From: an uncultured Clostridia bacterium
GTDB taxonomy: Bacteria > Bacillota > Clostridia > TANB77 > CAG-508
NCBI GenBank assembly: GCA_944391965.1
Contig: CALXVH010000011.1
Location: 1 to 47,273 of the forward strand
Direction of reading: 5' to 3'
DNA: 47,273 nucleotides
The notes under the pieces were generated by a model. It was not told where the DNA came from and searched no databases. It saw nothing but the letters and a program-made list of their open reading frames with translations. Positions 41,135-47,273 of this stretch are shown here, one piece after another. The position numbers were made by a program, and so were the translations under genes. The first letter of the stretch is position 1. Each line of letters opens with the position of its first letter.

Positions 41135-42002
41135 TGTAACAGTACAAACAAATAAAGTTACAAATAAGCCAAAGTTTAGTATAGCAATACAAAGTGATAC
41201 ATATAAAAAATTAATAAATCAAACTTTAGGAGATAAGGATAGAGCAACTAGATTTATAGCAAGTATATCAAGTGCAGTAGCAACTAATGCAGACTTACAG
41301 CAATGTGACGCTGGAACAATATTGAGTGGAGCATTGCTAGGAGAAAGCCTTAATTTAAGCCCAAGTCCTCAATTGGGACAATATTATTTAGTTCCATTTA
41401 ACAAAAAAGTTAAAGACACAAATGGAAATGAGTATTATGTAAAAGTAGCACAATTTCAGCTAGGTTACAAAGGATATATACAATTAGCAATTAGAAGTGG
41501 CCAATATAAGAAACTAAATGTATTAGCAATAAAAAAAGGCGAATTAATTAAATATGATCCATTAAATGAAGAAATAGAAGTAAATCTTATAGACGATGAA
41601 GAAGAAAGAGAAAACGCAGAAACAATAGGATATTATGCGATGTTTGAATATACGAATGGATTTAGAAAATCATTATATTGGTCAAAGTCTAAGATGGAAA
41701 AACATGCATTAAAATATTCTAAAGGTTATGCAGCACACAAAGGTTATACATTCTGGGAAAAAGATTTTGACGGAATGGCATATAAAACAATGCTTAGACA
41801 ATTAATTTCAAAATGGGGAATTATGAGTATTGATATGCAACAAGCAGTAGAAAAAGATATGACAGCAATTAATACTGATGGTACATACGAATATGTAGAT
41901 AATGAAGAAGATACCATTATTGAACAAGAAGAACCAAAAGAGGAAGCAGTAGAAATTCAAAATGAAAATATGGAAAAAGAGGTATCTATGAATGAACTAT
42001 AA
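41127..42002 (+). CDS. recT: RecT single-strand annealing protein
   Basis: RecT anneals complementary single strands in phage recombination. The 291-aa protein has the family features ATRFIASISSAVATNADLQQ, ILSGALLGESLNLSPS, LGQYYLVPFNKKV, FQLGYKGYIQLAIRSGQYK and KTMLRQLISKWGIMSIDMQQ, then an acidic tail. I start at the ATG at 41127, 8 nt after GGAGG. No separate exonuclease (RecE/YqaJ) gene is next to it; the MBL-fold gene follows, overlapping by 11 nt. Confidence 0.95.
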   Translation: MSNVTVQTNKVTNKPKFSIAIQSDTYKKLINQTLGDKDRATRFIASISSAVATNADLQQCDAGTILSGALLGESLNLSPSPQLGQYYLVPFNKKVKDTNGNEYYVKVAQFQLGYKGYIQLAIRSGQYKKLNVLAIKKGELIKYDPLNEEIEVNLIDDEEERENAETIGYYAMFEYTNGFRKSLYWSKSKMEKHALKYSKGYAAHKGYTFWEKDFDGMAYKTMLRQLISKWGIMSIDMQQAVEKDMTAINTDGTYEYVDNEEDTIIEQEEPKEEAVEIQNENMEKEVSMNEL

Positions 42003-42627
42003 AATTATCAGTAGTTGTAGCGCAGGAAATGCTGTAATAATAAAAGACATTGTTCTGATTGATTGTGGAGTTACTTTTAAAAGATTAGAAAAATATTATA
42101 AGAAAATAAAAATTGTATTATTAACACATATTCACACAGACCACTTCAGAAAAGCAACTATTAGTAGGTTAGCACAAGAAAGACCAACTTTGAGATTTGC
42201 TTGTTGCGAGTGGATGTTAAAACCTTTGCTAGATTGTGGTGTTAATAGAAGAAATATAGACATACTTCAAATTGGTACGAAATACGATTATAAGCTATTT
42301 AAAATTGTCCCTATCAAACTATATCATGATGTACCTCAATGTGGATATAGAGTATTATTTGATAATTATAAAGTTATATATGCAACAGATACTAGAACAT
42401 TAGAAGGAATAATGGCTAAAAACTATGATCTATATTTAATTGAAGGTAATTACGAAGATGAAGAGTTAGAAAAAAGAATAAAAGAAAAACAACAAGAACA
42501 ACAATATTGTTATGAATATAGAGTAAGAGATACTCATTTGAGTAAAGGACAAGCAAGCGATTTTTTGTTAAACAATATGGGAGATAATTCAGAATATGTA
42601 TTTATGCATGAACACGTAGAGAGGTAA
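41992..42627 (+). CDS. Metallo-beta-lactamase-fold hydrolase (phage)
   Basis: The 211-aa protein has the metal site LLTHIHTDHF (His46, His48, Asp50, His51), a later His in YHDVPQCGYRV, Asp in IYATDTRTLEG and HEH near the C-terminus. Such proteins often sit beside recT in Firmicute phages, where a nuclease role is plausible; that is inference from position. Its ATG lies inside the end of recT. Confidence 0.85.
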   Translation: MNYKIISSCSAGNAVIIKDIVLIDCGVTFKRLEKYYKKIKIVLLTHIHTDHFRKATISRLAQERPTLRFACCEWMLKPLLDCGVNRRNIDILQIGTKYDYKLFKIVPIKLYHDVPQCGYRVLFDNYKVIYATDTRTLEGIMAKNYDLYLIEGNYEDEELEKRIKEKQQEQQYCYEYRVRDTHLSKGQASDFLLNNMGDNSEYVFMHEHVER

Positions 42628-42630
42628 AAG

Positions 42631-43095
42631 ATGGAATTTGAAAAATTATATATGTTTAATCCTTTTACAATTCAAAATGCGAATAGCCAACAGATTGCTG
42701 ATACATATAGCAAATTACAAAACGAGTTAGTAGAAAATGCAGATACAGGTTTTCTAATTTCAAGAAATATAGAAATATATGCAAATATGAATTACTTAAT
42801 AGGAGAAATGATTGCAAGAATACAACAAGAGTATGACACTTTAAAAACAGATATTTCTATACAAGAAAATAAACAAGTTTATATGCAAAGGAAACAATGG
42901 CAAGAAACACAAACAGAAAAGCCACCAGCAATGAGTTATTTTGAAGCAATGGCAAAAGAATATGTAAAAGGAGATAGTAAAAAATTAGCTGAATTGGGGG
43001 CTAGATTATTTAGATTTAAAAAAGCATATGAAAGTATAGACAGCAAACAGAATGCATTAAAAAAGAAAATGGAAGCTATTAGATATGAAATATAA
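42631..43095 (+). CDS. Phage protein of unknown function
   Basis: The 154-aa protein is mainly helical (NAQIADTY-type start: NANSQQIADTYSKLQNELVE; later KKLAELGARLFRFKKAYESI). It follows the MBL gene by 3 nt in the same operon. I do not recognise it. Confidence 0.65.
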   Translation: MEFEKLYMFNPFTIQNANSQQIADTYSKLQNELVENADTGFLISRNIEIYANMNYLIGEMIARIQQEYDTLKTDISIQENKQVYMQRKQWQETQTEKPPAMSYFEAMAKEYVKGDSKKLAELGARLFRFKKAYESIDSKQNALKKKMEAIRYEI

Positions 43096-43100
43096 ATAAA

Positions 43101-43174
43101 CGTGGCACTAATTAGTGACGAATTAGGAGAAAAGGTACTCTTTTATTAGTGCCACGAAGGTCCTCCACAGAGGA
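43101..43174 (+). ncRNA. Structured intergenic RNA with sequestered ribosome binding site
   Basis: A perfect 12-bp outer stem CGTGGCACTAAT (43101-43112)/ATTAGTGCCACG (43145-43156) encloses an inner AAAAG/CTTTT hairpin. Immediately after, TCCTC (43161-43165) pairs with GAGGA (43170-43174), hiding the GAGGAG ribosome binding site of the next gene. It may be a cis-acting switch or a processed small RNA. Confidence 0.5.
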
Positions 43175-43180
43175 GTAAAG

Positions 43181-43480
43181 ATGAAAGAAGAATTTTGTAT
43201 TATGCCTGAAAGTCCATACTATTCTACTAAAAGATTTTATGGAAGTGAAAGACACGAAGTGTTTGAAGGCAGAACGGGTAATAGAAAGAAATCAATTAGA
43301 GATGGGCTAGTTATTTTTATAACACCCTTTGAACATAGAATTGGTAATAATTCCGTACATAAAGATCCTAAAAATCCTAAATGGATAAAAGTAAAACAAA
43401 TAGCTCAAAAAAGATGGATGGAATATTACCACAAAACAAAAGAAGATTTTATTAAAGAATATGGAAAGAATTTTTTATAG
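43181..43480 (+). CDS. Phage HNH-like protein
   Basis: The 99-aa protein resembles small phage HNH-type proteins: ERHEVFEGRTGNRKKSIRDG, then LVIFITPFEHRIGNNSVH and a C-terminal DFIKEYGKNFL. The His-containing strands fit the beta-beta-alpha metal motif, but the zinc-knuckle cysteines of many relatives are missing. A nuclease role is likely but unproven. Translation may be limited by the upstream hairpin over its ribosome binding site. Confidence 0.6.
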   Translation: MKEEFCIMPESPYYSTKRFYGSERHEVFEGRTGNRKKSIRDGLVIFITPFEHRIGNNSVHKDPKNPKWIKVKQIAQKRWMEYYHKTKEDFIKEYGKNFL

Positions 43481-43492
43481 GAGGAAATTAAA

Positions 43493-43759
43493 ATGAATTT
43501 AAAAGATATATTAATACCAAAATATGATGTGCATCTTGTAATGAATGAAGAAAGATTGCAAAGAGATATAAAAGGAAATATACCAAGTTTATTAACTGCT
43601 TTATCAGATTATGTTGAAATATTAAAAAAGAATGGAATAGAAGAAAAGCTTATAAGATATGCAGTAGAACAAGGTTTTAAAGAAAAGAAAGAAGTAACAG
43701 ATGAAGAACTTAATAAAAAAGTTAATGAATTGTTTAGGAAAATATTTGATAGCAAATAA
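43493..43759 (+). CDS. Phage protein of unknown function
   Basis: The 88-aa helical protein (SLLTALSDYVEILKKNGIEE, then ELNKKVNELFRKIFDSK) starts 12 nt after the preceding gene with AGGAGG upstream. I see no motif that points to a function. Confidence 0.65.
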   Translation: MNLKDILIPKYDVHLVMNEERLQRDIKGNIPSLLTALSDYVEILKKNGIEEKLIRYAVEQGFKEKKEVTDEELNKKVNELFRKIFDSK

Positions 43760-43787
43760 AAAATTATTTATAAAAGGAAGCAAAAAA

Positions 43788-44096
43788 ATGGAATATGAAA
43801 TAGGAGATAGAGTAAAGATAAACAAACAAGCTACAATAGAAGATTTTACAAAACATTGTTGGAATGGTTGTCAAATAGATACTTTGAAATTTATACAAAA
43901 TTACGGAGATAAAGATAAAACTTTCAGAGTAGTACGTTTAGATAACGGATGTTTAGACCTTAAAGAAATAGGCAGTGATTGTGTAAACGAATTAGTAAAT
44001 ATTAATATTTTAAAAAAGATATCAGTAAAAGAAATGACAATATCTGAAATAGAAAAAAAATTAGGTTATCCAATAAAAATAATAAATGAAGATTAA
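43788..44096 (+). CDS. Phage protein of unknown function, SH3-like start
   Basis: The 102-aa protein begins MEYEIGDRVKINKQA and has the strand pattern TFRVVRLDNGCLDLKEIGSD, suggestive of a small beta-barrel. I start at the ATG at 43788 behind AAAGGAAG; the longer open frame from 43701 lies inside the preceding gene. A hairpin follows it at 44102. Confidence 0.6.
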   Translation: MEYEIGDRVKINKQATIEDFTKHCWNGCQIDTLKFIQNYGDKDKTFRVVRLDNGCLDLKEIGSDCVNELVNINILKKISVKEMTISEIEKKLGYPIKIINED

Positions 44097-44101
44097 ACAA
44101 C

Positions 44102-44126
44102 AGGGCTAGGCATCAAACTTAGCCCT
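44102..44126 (+). terminator. Hairpin between early-operon genes
   Basis: AGGGCTA and TAGCCCT around an 11-nt loop, followed by only three T residues: a weak or partial terminator. Confidence 0.5.
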
Positions 44127-44152
44127 TTAAATATTACAAAAGGAGGAAGCTA

Positions 44153-44866
44153 ATGAACAAGAATAGCTTTCTAATATACACAGATTATGAAGATCAATTT
44201 AATTTGCTAACAGATGAACAATTAGGACAGCTTATGAGAGCAATAATGCAATATGAAAAAACAGGAGAGATTCCAAAACTAGATGGAATGTTGAAAATGG
44301 CTTTCTCTTTTATTAAGACACAATTGGATAGAGACAGAGAAAAATATGAAGAAAAGTGTGCAAAAAATAGAGAGAATGCTAAAAGAGGTGGCAGACCAAA
44401 AAAGCAAATGGATAATAAAAAACCAAACGGTTTTAAAGAAAACCAAACGGATGCCAAAAAAACCGATAATGATAATGAAGATGATAATGATAATGAAGAT
44501 GATGATGACAACAATAATAATGATGTTGTAAGCGACAGTTGTGTTGACGGCTTACAAGAAGTTATTGATTTTTATAGTAATAATATAGGATTTTTGAATC
44601 CATATGGCCTAAAAATTCTAGAAAGTTATGTAGAAGATATGTCTAGTGATTTAGTTATTTATGCAATGCAAATAGCTGTAGAAAATAACAAAAAGACGAT
44701 TAGCTATATAAAAGCAATATTAAATAACTGGTCTAAAGCTAATATTAAAACATTAGAAGAGGCAAAAAAAGAGAATAAAAAGAAAGTAAGTAATGACAAA
44801 CAAATAGAGCAACGTAAATATACAGAAGATGAGTTTGAGAGTTTATATGCAAATAATAAGGAGTGA
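44153..44866 (+). CDS. DnaD-domain phage replication protein
   Basis: The 237-aa protein has an N-terminal DUF6291-type domain (FLIYTDYEDQFNLLTDEQLG, then QLMRAIMQYEKTGEIP, ending AKRGGRPKK), a low-complexity Asp/Asn linker (about 104-125) and a C-terminal DnaD-like domain (VIDFYSNNIGFLNPYGLKIL, then SYIKAILNNWSKANI). Such proteins start phage replication by loading helicase at the origin. No DnaC-like loader is seen in the window. AGGAGG precedes the ATG. Confidence 0.82.
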   Translation: MNKNSFLIYTDYEDQFNLLTDEQLGQLMRAIMQYEKTGEIPKLDGMLKMAFSFIKTQLDRDREKYEEKCAKNRENAKRGGRPKKQMDNKKPNGFKENQTDAKKTDNDNEDDNDNEDDDDNNNNDVVSDSCVDGLQEVIDFYSNNIGFLNPYGLKILESYVEDMSSDLVIYAMQIAVENNKKTISYIKAILNNWSKANIKTLEEAKKENKKKVSNDKQIEQRKYTEDEFESLYANNKE

Positions 44867-44872
44867 TAAGAA

Positions 44873-45220
44873 ATGAGCTATGATATAGCACTTTATAGAA
44901 AGGGATTAAAAAATAAAAAAAGAGCTTATTACAATTATGATGGAAATATAACTTACAACGTATGTGCAATGTTAGAAGTAGCATTTGGAGAAGAACATTT
45001 AAAGAAATGGAATAATAAGCGCTGTAATAAGTTTTTTAAAGACTTAGAAAAAGGATACTTAGACATGATTAAAAATCCAAAAAAATACAAGAAGTATGAT
45101 AGCCCAAACGGTTGGGGAACTTATGAAACAACATTAAGTACAATAAAAGAATTATATGAAAATATACAGAAATATGCAGAAATAGATGGATTTGAAAATG
45201 TATTCTTAGAATTTATATAG
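44873..45220 (+). CDS. Phage protein of unknown function
   Basis: The 115-aa protein begins MSYDIALYRKG and contains NYDGNITYNVCAMLEVAFGE and SPNGWGTYETTLSTIKELYE. I recall similar phage proteins with the MSYDI start and NITYN motif, but no function. It is part of the early operon. Confidence 0.65.
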   Translation: MSYDIALYRKGLKNKKRAYYNYDGNITYNVCAMLEVAFGEEHLKKWNNKRCNKFFKDLEKGYLDMIKNPKKYKKYDSPNGWGTYETTLSTIKELYENIQKYAEIDGFENVFLEFI

Positions 45221-45234
45221 GAGAGTGATAACAA

Positions 45235-45561
45235 ATGAAAATAGCACAAATAACAAGGCAATTAAGCTTTGAAGATATAAAGCCTAAAAAGAAAATACGA
45301 TATATGCAGATACTAGATAGATTAGTTTATGGAAATAAGACAGCAAAAGAGATAGCTGTAGAATTATTTGAACTAGGTTTTATTCCTAGCACGGAAAGAA
45401 ACTATACAGCACCTAGACTTACAGAATTGGAAAAGATGGGATATGTAGAAGAGACTGCAAAGAAAACATGCCAATATACAGGTAAAGCAGTAACTGTTTA
45501 TAAGATAACTCAGAAAGGTTATGAAGCATTTAATTATAATCACATTCCAAGAATAGATTAG
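45235..45561 (+). CDS. Winged-helix phage protein
   Basis: The 108-aa protein has a winged-helix outline: KKIRYMQILDRLVYGNKTAK (helices), then EIAVELFELGFIPSTERNYT, RLTELEKMGYVEETAKKTC (recognition helix and wing) and KAVTVYKITQKG. It is probably a DNA-binding regulator of the early operon or of replication. GGAGAGTGA precedes the ATG. Confidence 0.7.
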   Translation: MKIAQITRQLSFEDIKPKKKIRYMQILDRLVYGNKTAKEIAVELFELGFIPSTERNYTAPRLTELEKMGYVEETAKKTCQYTGKAVTVYKITQKGYEAFNYNHIPRID

Positions 45562-45569
45562 GAGGATAT

Positions 45570-45986
45570 ATGTTAATAAAAACTAATATAAAAGAAATTA
45601 TAGAACATGTAGTTAAAAACAATATAAAGATAACAGATAATTCATGCAGTGGAAAGTGTAGTAAATGTGGAGAATGTTGTACAAACCTTCTTCCAGTCAC
45701 ACAAGCAGAAATAGATATGATACAAAGATTTGTAATAAAAAATAAGAATAGACCACAAAAGCATGTATTGATAATGCAAAATAGATTGACTTGTCCATAT
45801 TATGATGGAAAAAAATGCTTAATTTATGAGGTTAGACCACTTATTTGTAGAGAATTTTATTGCTATAAAAAACCTTCTGAAGAATTAGGTGAAAAAATTA
45901 TGAAAGAAAAATTTATAACAGTAGATATGTGGCAAATAGCAAAAGAGATAGATAAATATTTTAAAGGAAAAGGAAAATCAAAATGA
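45570..45986 (+). CDS. YkgJ-family cysteine cluster protein
   Basis: The 138-aa protein has the family's metal-binding cysteines: CSGKCSKCGECCTN (26-39) and CPYYDGKKCLIYEVRPLIC then REFYC. YkgJ-type proteins bind zinc or an iron-sulphur cluster; their function is not established. It is unusual to find one inside a phage replication region, directly followed by another cysteine-rich small protein with which it overlaps by 4 nt. Confidence 0.8.
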   Translation: MLIKTNIKEIIEHVVKNNIKITDNSCSGKCSKCGECCTNLLPVTQAEIDMIQRFVIKNKNRPQKHVLIMQNRLTCPYYDGKKCLIYEVRPLICREFYCYKKPSEELGEKIMKEKFITVDMWQIAKEIDKYFKGKGKSK

Positions 45987-46144
45987 AACAAATAAATAAA
46001 AAATATATTTGTTATTACTGTTTAGGTTGTAATGCAGAAGAGTTAAACAGCTTCACACCTAGGCAGAGATGCAAAAATTTTGTAGCAGGAATAAAAGATT
46101 GGCAAAATAAGTGGAGAGAGGAGCTAAAGAATGGCAACAAATGA
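45983..46144 (+). CDS. Zinc-finger-like phage microprotein (53 aa)
   Basis: Reads MKQINKKYICYYCLGCNAEE, then LNSFTPRQRCKNFVAGIKDW. Four cysteines (10, 13, 16, 30) could bind a metal. The ATG overlaps the stop of the YkgJ-like gene (ATGA) and its own stop lies inside the next gene, so the packing supports it as real. Confidence 0.6.
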   Translation: MKQINKKYICYYCLGCNAEELNSFTPRQRCKNFVAGIKDWQNKWREELKNGNK

Positions 46145-46547
46145 TGAAATGACAACAGAAGAGTTTTTAGTAAATATGAAGCAATTCTTTGAAGGTATAG
46201 ATAAAGTAAGGACTAATTTAGAGCAAGAGATTAGCAAAGTAGAATTAGAAAGAAATGATTTGTTGCATGAATTAGAATTAGCTAAATTAAATGCAGTAGA
46301 AATGTCACAAGTAGCAAAGAAATTAAGAGATGTATTGAAAGAAAGACGTATATACAAAGACGAATTAGCTAAAGTTATGACTTTAAAGGGATTTACAGAT
46401 AAATACAACAATAAGCTTATAGTAGGAGACATTATACAAGTTTTAAAGAATCTAAGAACATTAGAGAAAAATAATGAAAACAGAAAGTACACTCCGAGAG
46501 TTATTAAAGAATTAAAATGTGCAGAGACAAATGAGAAAGGAGAATAG
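46131..46547 (+). CDS. Coiled-coil phage protein, unknown
   Basis: The 138-aa protein has a long helix (FFEGIDKVRTNLEQEISKVE, then LERNDLLHELELAKLNAVEM) and a middle KERRIYKDELAKV motif that I recall from other clostridial phages. No function is assigned. GAGAGGAG precedes the ATG. Confidence 0.65.
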   Translation: MATNDEMTTEEFLVNMKQFFEGIDKVRTNLEQEISKVELERNDLLHELELAKLNAVEMSQVAKKLRDVLKERRIYKDELAKVMTLKGFTDKYNNKLIVGDIIQVLKNLRTLEKNNENRKYTPRVIKELKCAETNEKGE

Positions 46548-46551
46548 AAGA

Positions 46552-46920
46552 TTGGCAATATATAAATTTGAGATAAATAAAAGATTAATGGGATTAAATG
46601 AATATACAAAAGCAAATAGAACAAATAAATATGTAGGAAGTCAGGCTAAAAAGGATGAACAACGATATATTGAATGGTGTATTATAGAACAATTAGGTAA
46701 TTTACGTATAGATAAACCAGTAAAAGGAAAGTTTACTTGGATAGAAGAGAATAAAAGAAGAGATCTAGACAATATATGTTTTGCTAAAAAATTCATATTA
46801 GATGCATTAGTAGATATGAAAGTGTTAAAAGATGACAACAGAAAGATAGTTACAAGTTTTGTAGATGAGTTTAAATATGCAGATAAAAGCAAAGTAATTG
46901 TTGAATTGGAGGAGATATAG
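46552..46920 (+). CDS. rusA: RusA-like Holliday junction resolvase
   Basis: RusA-type enzymes cut four-way junctions during phage recombination. The 122-aa protein has the family outline GLNEYTKANRTNKYVGSQAK, then FTWIEENKRRDLDNICFAKK with catalytic-type Asp71 and Asp73, and FILDALVDMKVLKDDNRKIV with Asp84 and Asp94/95. I start at the TTG at 46552, which has AAAGGAG at 9-nt spacing; the longer ATG frame overlaps the previous gene and adds residues outside the family. Confidence 0.88.
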   Translation: MAIYKFEINKRLMGLNEYTKANRTNKYVGSQAKKDEQRYIEWCIIEQLGNLRIDKPVKGKFTWIEENKRRDLDNICFAKKFILDALVDMKVLKDDNRKIVTSFVDEFKYADKSKVIVELEEI

Positions 46921-47202
46921 ATGAATGATAATGATTTAGGTGATTGGCTGATAGATAGAGAAGATTCTATAGAAACAGAAACAGCCGATGAGATATTAAA
47001 AAAGCTAGGATATGAAAAAATTGGAGAAACTGAAAATGAAATAACATATGTAAACGAATATGATGTAAATATAATATTTAATTTATTAGGCGAATCTTTT
47101 TGCAAAACTTCTGAAGATGAAGAGCATTATTATACAGATGATATTGATATGCAAGAACTAAAAGCAATAAATAAGAAATGTGAGGAATTAGAATGGATAT
47201 AG
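46921..47202 (+). CDS. Acidic phage protein of unknown function
   Basis: The 93-aa protein is very acidic (DWLIDREDSIETETADEILK, then KTSEDEEHYYTDDIDMQELK) with a short beta core (YEKIGETENEITYVNEYDVN). It abuts the RusA gene with GGAGG inside the latter's end. Function unknown; the charge is reminiscent of DNA-mimic proteins, which is only a thought. Confidence 0.6.
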   Translation: MNDNDLGDWLIDREDSIETETADEILKKLGYEKIGETENEITYVNEYDVNIIFNLLGESFCKTSEDEEHYYTDDIDMQELKAINKKCEELEWI

Positions 47203-47273
47203 AAGAGGATATAAAGATTATTAACAATTTTTTACAAAACATAGAAAATGGATTTATTATATCAAAAGAAATT
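47193..47273 (+). CDS. Phage protein, 5' part only (cut by window end)
   Basis: An open frame starting at the ATG at 47193, overlapping the previous stop by 10 nt: MDIEEDIKIINNFLQNIENG and on to the window edge. I recall clostridial phage proteins with this I-E-E-D-I-K-I start but no function. Confidence 0.55.
   Translation, partial: MDIEEDIKIINNFLQNIENGFIISKEI

Larger units (their letters stand above)
35820..47273. mobile_element. Prophage, left end and early region (right end outside window)
   Basis: Integrase, repressor switch, recombination (DUF1351, RecT, RusA) and replication (DnaD) genes stand in the standard order of a temperate siphovirus early region. Family A and B repeats stop before it. 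The left junction must lie between the ferredoxin stop (35815) and the integrase 3' end. No structural genes are reached, and the other attachment site cannot be seen. Confidence 0.9.

Noticed and set aside
46124..46624. 166-aa open frame on the minus strand in the prophage
   Set aside because: Antisense to two tightly packed plus-strand genes with good ribosome binding sites; composition is that of a shadow frame.

Overview
The window comes from a low-GC, spore-forming member of the Clostridia, probably an uncultured gut lineage. The evidence is the strongly AT-rich codon use, AGGAGG ribosome binding sites, near-consensus sigma-A promoters, and many sporulation genes: spoIIID, yabG, sipL, yunB, spoVAC, spoVAD and spoVAE. 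It divides into about 35.8 kb of chromosome and, from about 35.82 kb to the right edge, the early region of a prophage.

Chromosome, left part (1-11.8 kb). The 3' part of spoIIID is followed by yabG, veg, sipL (SPOCS-LysM) and yunB, a sporulation-morphogenesis cluster. Next come a short ftsZ lacking the usual C-terminal tail, addB without a neighbouring addA, a pgeF/yfiH-type gene, an LD-carboxypeptidase, a family 4 uracil-DNA glycosylase and a Nudix hydrolase. Middle part (11.8-20.2 kb): a GltD-like flavoprotein, a GNAT acetyltransferase, two tandem paralogous small acidic-protein genes with matching promoters, leader hairpins and terminators, leuS, an HExxH protein, infC-rpmI-rplT (infC apparently starting with ATA) and a RelA/SpoT-fold protein. 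Right part (20.2-35.8 kb): spoVAE separated from dodecin-spoVAC-spoVAD by an opposite-strand pair (an HExxH protein and its partner), then rsmB, a DUF2207 membrane protein, a pilin-like protein with a prepilin-peptidase-like neighbour, a ROK kinase, a WalR/WalK-like two-component system, signal peptidase I, holB, ricT and a 2[4Fe-4S] ferredoxin.

Two families of dispersed intergenic repeats occur only in the chromosomal part. Family A has the core GGGATTTGGGGACGTTCC with TTAAATCCC; six sites were seen near 5.1, 9.46, 11.8, 20.6, 23.2 and 25.05 kb. Family B is a pair of hairpins spaced about 38 nt apart; two sites were seen near 0.26 and 31.46 kb. Two family A copies bracket exactly the gene pair that splits the spoVA genes.

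Prophage (35.82-47.27 kb, right end outside the window). A large serine integrase lies next to the ferredoxin gene. Beyond it are a compact promoter-hairpin-terminator unit that may encode a small RNA of about 75 nt, a DUF4393 (Abi-alpha) defence-type gene, a small membrane protein and a CI/LexA-type repressor on the minus strand. A divergent switch region with repeated GTTCACA boxes follows. The rightward early operon then runs: Cro-like protein, several small proteins, DUF1351, RecT, a metallo-beta-lactamase-fold protein, a structured intergenic RNA, an HNH-like protein, a DnaD-type replication protein, a winged-helix protein, a YkgJ-like cysteine cluster protein, a zinc-finger microprotein, a RusA-like resolvase and several unknowns.

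The best candidates for something undescribed are the two small paralogous acidic-protein genes with covarying leader hairpins (13.67-14.39 kb), the HExxH module inserted in spoVA and flanked by repeats (20.6-23.24 kb), and the prophage small-RNA unit with overlapping opposed promoters (37.24-37.35 kb). All identifications were made by eye from sequence motifs; no database search was run.
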